From Hyphomicrobiales bacterium (lineage in GTDB: Bacteria > Pseudomonadota > Alphaproteobacteria > Rhizobiales > Aestuariivirgaceae), in contig JALWJW010000087.1 in assembly GCA_026996935.1 (NCBI GenBank), positions 1-6,653 of the forward strand: a stretch of DNA of 6,653 bases, given 5' to 3'. The notes below the pieces were generated by a model, which saw only the letters and a program-made list of their open reading frames with translations, ran no database searches and was not told the DNA's origin. The translations under genes were made by a program, and so were the position numbers. Positions 5,469 to 6,653 of the stretch are shown here, in pieces (the stretch's first letter is position 1; each line of letters starts with the position of its first letter).

Positions 5469-5550
5469 GGCATTGCCTGTTTTGTTAGCATGAGTTGAGG
5501 TTGTCGATTATACGCCTGTATTCGTCAGCGCTTAATCGGAAAGCGTGGGC
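5469..5550. other. Convergent gap between the thioesterase and 5-oxoprolinase genes
   Basis: These 82 bp separate two converging genes. The only hairpin seen is CGCTT/AAGCG at 5529-5545, with a 7-nt loop and no T tract on either strand. It is too weak to call a terminator. Confidence 0.35.
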
Positions 5551-6653
5551 TTACCCCTTCCCATATCCACCACCCGTTGGCGTTTGAATAGTTATTGCAT
5601 CGCCGACTTCAACCACGGTTTGATCGCAGCCTTGTAAATCTTCTATGGTGCCATCGGCGCGGCGGCAGGTGTTTTTGCCGACTTGTCCGTGATCGCCGCC
5701 ACATAAGCCAAAGGGTGGGATTTTGCGGTGGCCTGTGAGGAGGGAAACATCCATTTTTTCGCGGAAAACAATGGTTCGTTGTGTGCCGTCGCCGCCTTTG
5801 TGTTTGCCTTTGCCGCCAGACCCGCGTCTAATGTGAAAATCCTCCAGCATAACGGGATAGCGAAATTCTAAAATTTCAGGGTCGGTTAAGCGGGTGTTGG
5901 TCATGTGGGTGTGAATGGCTGAAGTGCCGTCATAATTTGGCCCAGCGCCTGAACCGCCGCAAATAGTTTCGTAATATTGATAGGTGTCGTTGCCATAGTT
6001 GAAGTTGTTCATGGTGCCTTGGGCCGCTGCCATTGCGCCCAATGCGCCAAACAAGGTGTCGGTGACAGCTTGGGAGACTTCAACATTGCCTGCCACAACG
6101 GCGGCGGGGTATTTGGGGGCCAGCATACAATCATCTGGGACAATGATGTTTATGGGTTTCAGGCACCCGGCGTTCATGGGAATATTGTCATCAACCATGC
6201 AGCGGAAAACATAAAGCACGGCGGCGCGGGTGATGGGCGCGGGGGCGTTGAAGTTGGTTGGTTGCTGGGGGCTGGTGCCTGTAAAGTTGACATCGGCGGT
6301 GCGGTTTTTCTTATCCACCGTGATGGCTACTTTTATGACGCTGCCCTGATCCATCTCATATTCAAACTCACAATCATGCAGGGCATCGATGAAACGGCGC
6401 ACGCTTTCCTCAGCGTTGTCTTGCACGTGCTGCATATAGGCAGAAACCACATCAAGGCCAAACTGGTCGACCATTTTCATTAGTTCTTGCAGGCCTTTTT
6501 CATTGGCAGCAGCTTGGGCTTTAAGATCGCCAATGTTTTGTTCAGGATTGCGGCACGGGTAGGGGCCAGAGGTTAGGATTTTAAGCAGGGCGTCTTGTTG
6601 AAACTCGCCGCGGTCAATCATTTTGAAGTTATCAATGACGATGCCTTCTTGAT
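5551..6653 (-). CDS. oplAH: 5-oxoprolinase (ATP-hydrolysing) C-terminal hydantoinase B region, partial
   Basis: The frame runs through the right edge without a stop, so the true start is outside; the ATG at 6621 is internal. About 367 residues are present. EGIVIDNFK, then MIDRGEFQQDALLKILTSG, PYPCRNPEQNIGDLKAQ and AANEKGLQEL, are typical of the HyuB half of ATP-dependent 5-oxoprolinases. Further family blocks are FTGTSPQQPTNFNAP, NVEVSQAVTDTLFGALG, YYETICGGSGAGPNYDG, HTHMTNTRLTDPEILE and RRGSGGKGKHKGGDG, with the closing GGGYGKG. The enzyme opens 5-oxo-L-proline to glutamate with ATP in glutathione or pyroglutamate turnover, in the cytoplasm. HyuB-only N-methylhydantoinase or acetone carboxylase-like subunits share the fold. 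The RNPEQNIGDLKAQ block favours 5-oxoprolinase. Whether a HyuA half is fused upstream cannot be seen. No defect was noticed in the visible part. Confidence 0.8.
   Translation of the reverse strand, partial: QEGIVIDNFKMIDRGEFQQDALLKILTSGPYPCRNPEQNIGDLKAQAAANEKGLQELMKMVDQFGLDVVSAYMQHVQDNAEESVRRFIDALHDCEFEYEMDQGSVIKVAITVDKKNRTADVNFTGTSPQQPTNFNAPAPITRAAVLYVFRCMVDDNIPMNAGCLKPINIIVPDDCMLAPKYPAAVVAGNVEVSQAVTDTLFGALGAMAAAQGTMNNFNYGNDTYQYYETICGGSGAGPNYDGTSAIHTHMTNTRLTDPEILEFRYPVMLEDFHIRRGSGGKGKHKGGDGTQRTIVFREKMDVSLLTGHRKIPPFGLCGGDHGQVGKNTCRRADGTIEDLQGCDQTVVEVGDAITIQTPTGGGYGKG

Noticed and set aside
5529..5545. CGCTT/AAGCG hairpin as a terminator between convergent genes
   Set aside because: The stem is only 5 bp and neither strand has a T tract after it.
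5977..6483. 168-codon open frame on the plus strand
   Set aside because: It lies wholly antisense to the strongly supported 5-oxoprolinase gene and its translation resembles no family. It is a shadow frame.

Overview
The window looks like chromosomal DNA of an alphaproteobacterium with moderate to low GC. This is inferred from family resemblance: the style of the MlaC proteins, an ArsR-methyltransferase fusion, and an ATP-type 5-oxoprolinase. No rRNA, tRNA, CRISPR array, insertion sequence or phage gene was seen. Both ends cut through genes.

Layout. (1) 3-542 (+): C-terminal part of a LysM-domain protein with a very basic tail. (2) 570-3775 (-): a lipid-trafficking cluster read right to left, an MlaA (VacJ)-family outer-membrane protein gene followed by three tandem, divergent MlaC/Ttg2D paralogues (called C1, C2 and C3 here). 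A good sigma70-type promoter lies upstream of mlaA. The gaps between the mlaC copies contain stem-loops. (3) 3776-4011: a 236-bp divergent intergenic region with the mlaA promoter, several ACTAT repeats and a 20-bp imperfect direct repeat close to the next gene. (4) 4012-5468 (+): a two-gene unit joined by an ATGA overlap, an ArsR-type HTH/SAM-methyltransferase fusion and a small THEM6-like hot-dog thioesterase. (5) 5551-6653 (-): the C-terminal (hydantoinase B) part of a 5-oxoprolinase, convergent with the thioesterase gene.

How the genes work together. In the known Mla system, MlaA in the outer membrane and periplasmic MlaC exchange phospholipids, and MlaC passes them to or from the inner-membrane MlaFEDB complex. 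Here the outer-membrane and periplasmic parts are grouped, MlaC is triplicated, and MlaFEDB is not in the window. Two MlaC copies carry Tat-like signal peptides and the third a plain Sec-like one. The MlaA homologue appears to lack a lipobox. The ArsR-methyltransferase and thioesterase pair has no obvious link to Mla beyond sharing the divergent promoter region. Most genes are ordinary. The points most worth checking are the MlaC triplication with its mixed export signals, the lipobox-less MlaA, and the repeats in the divergent promoter region.
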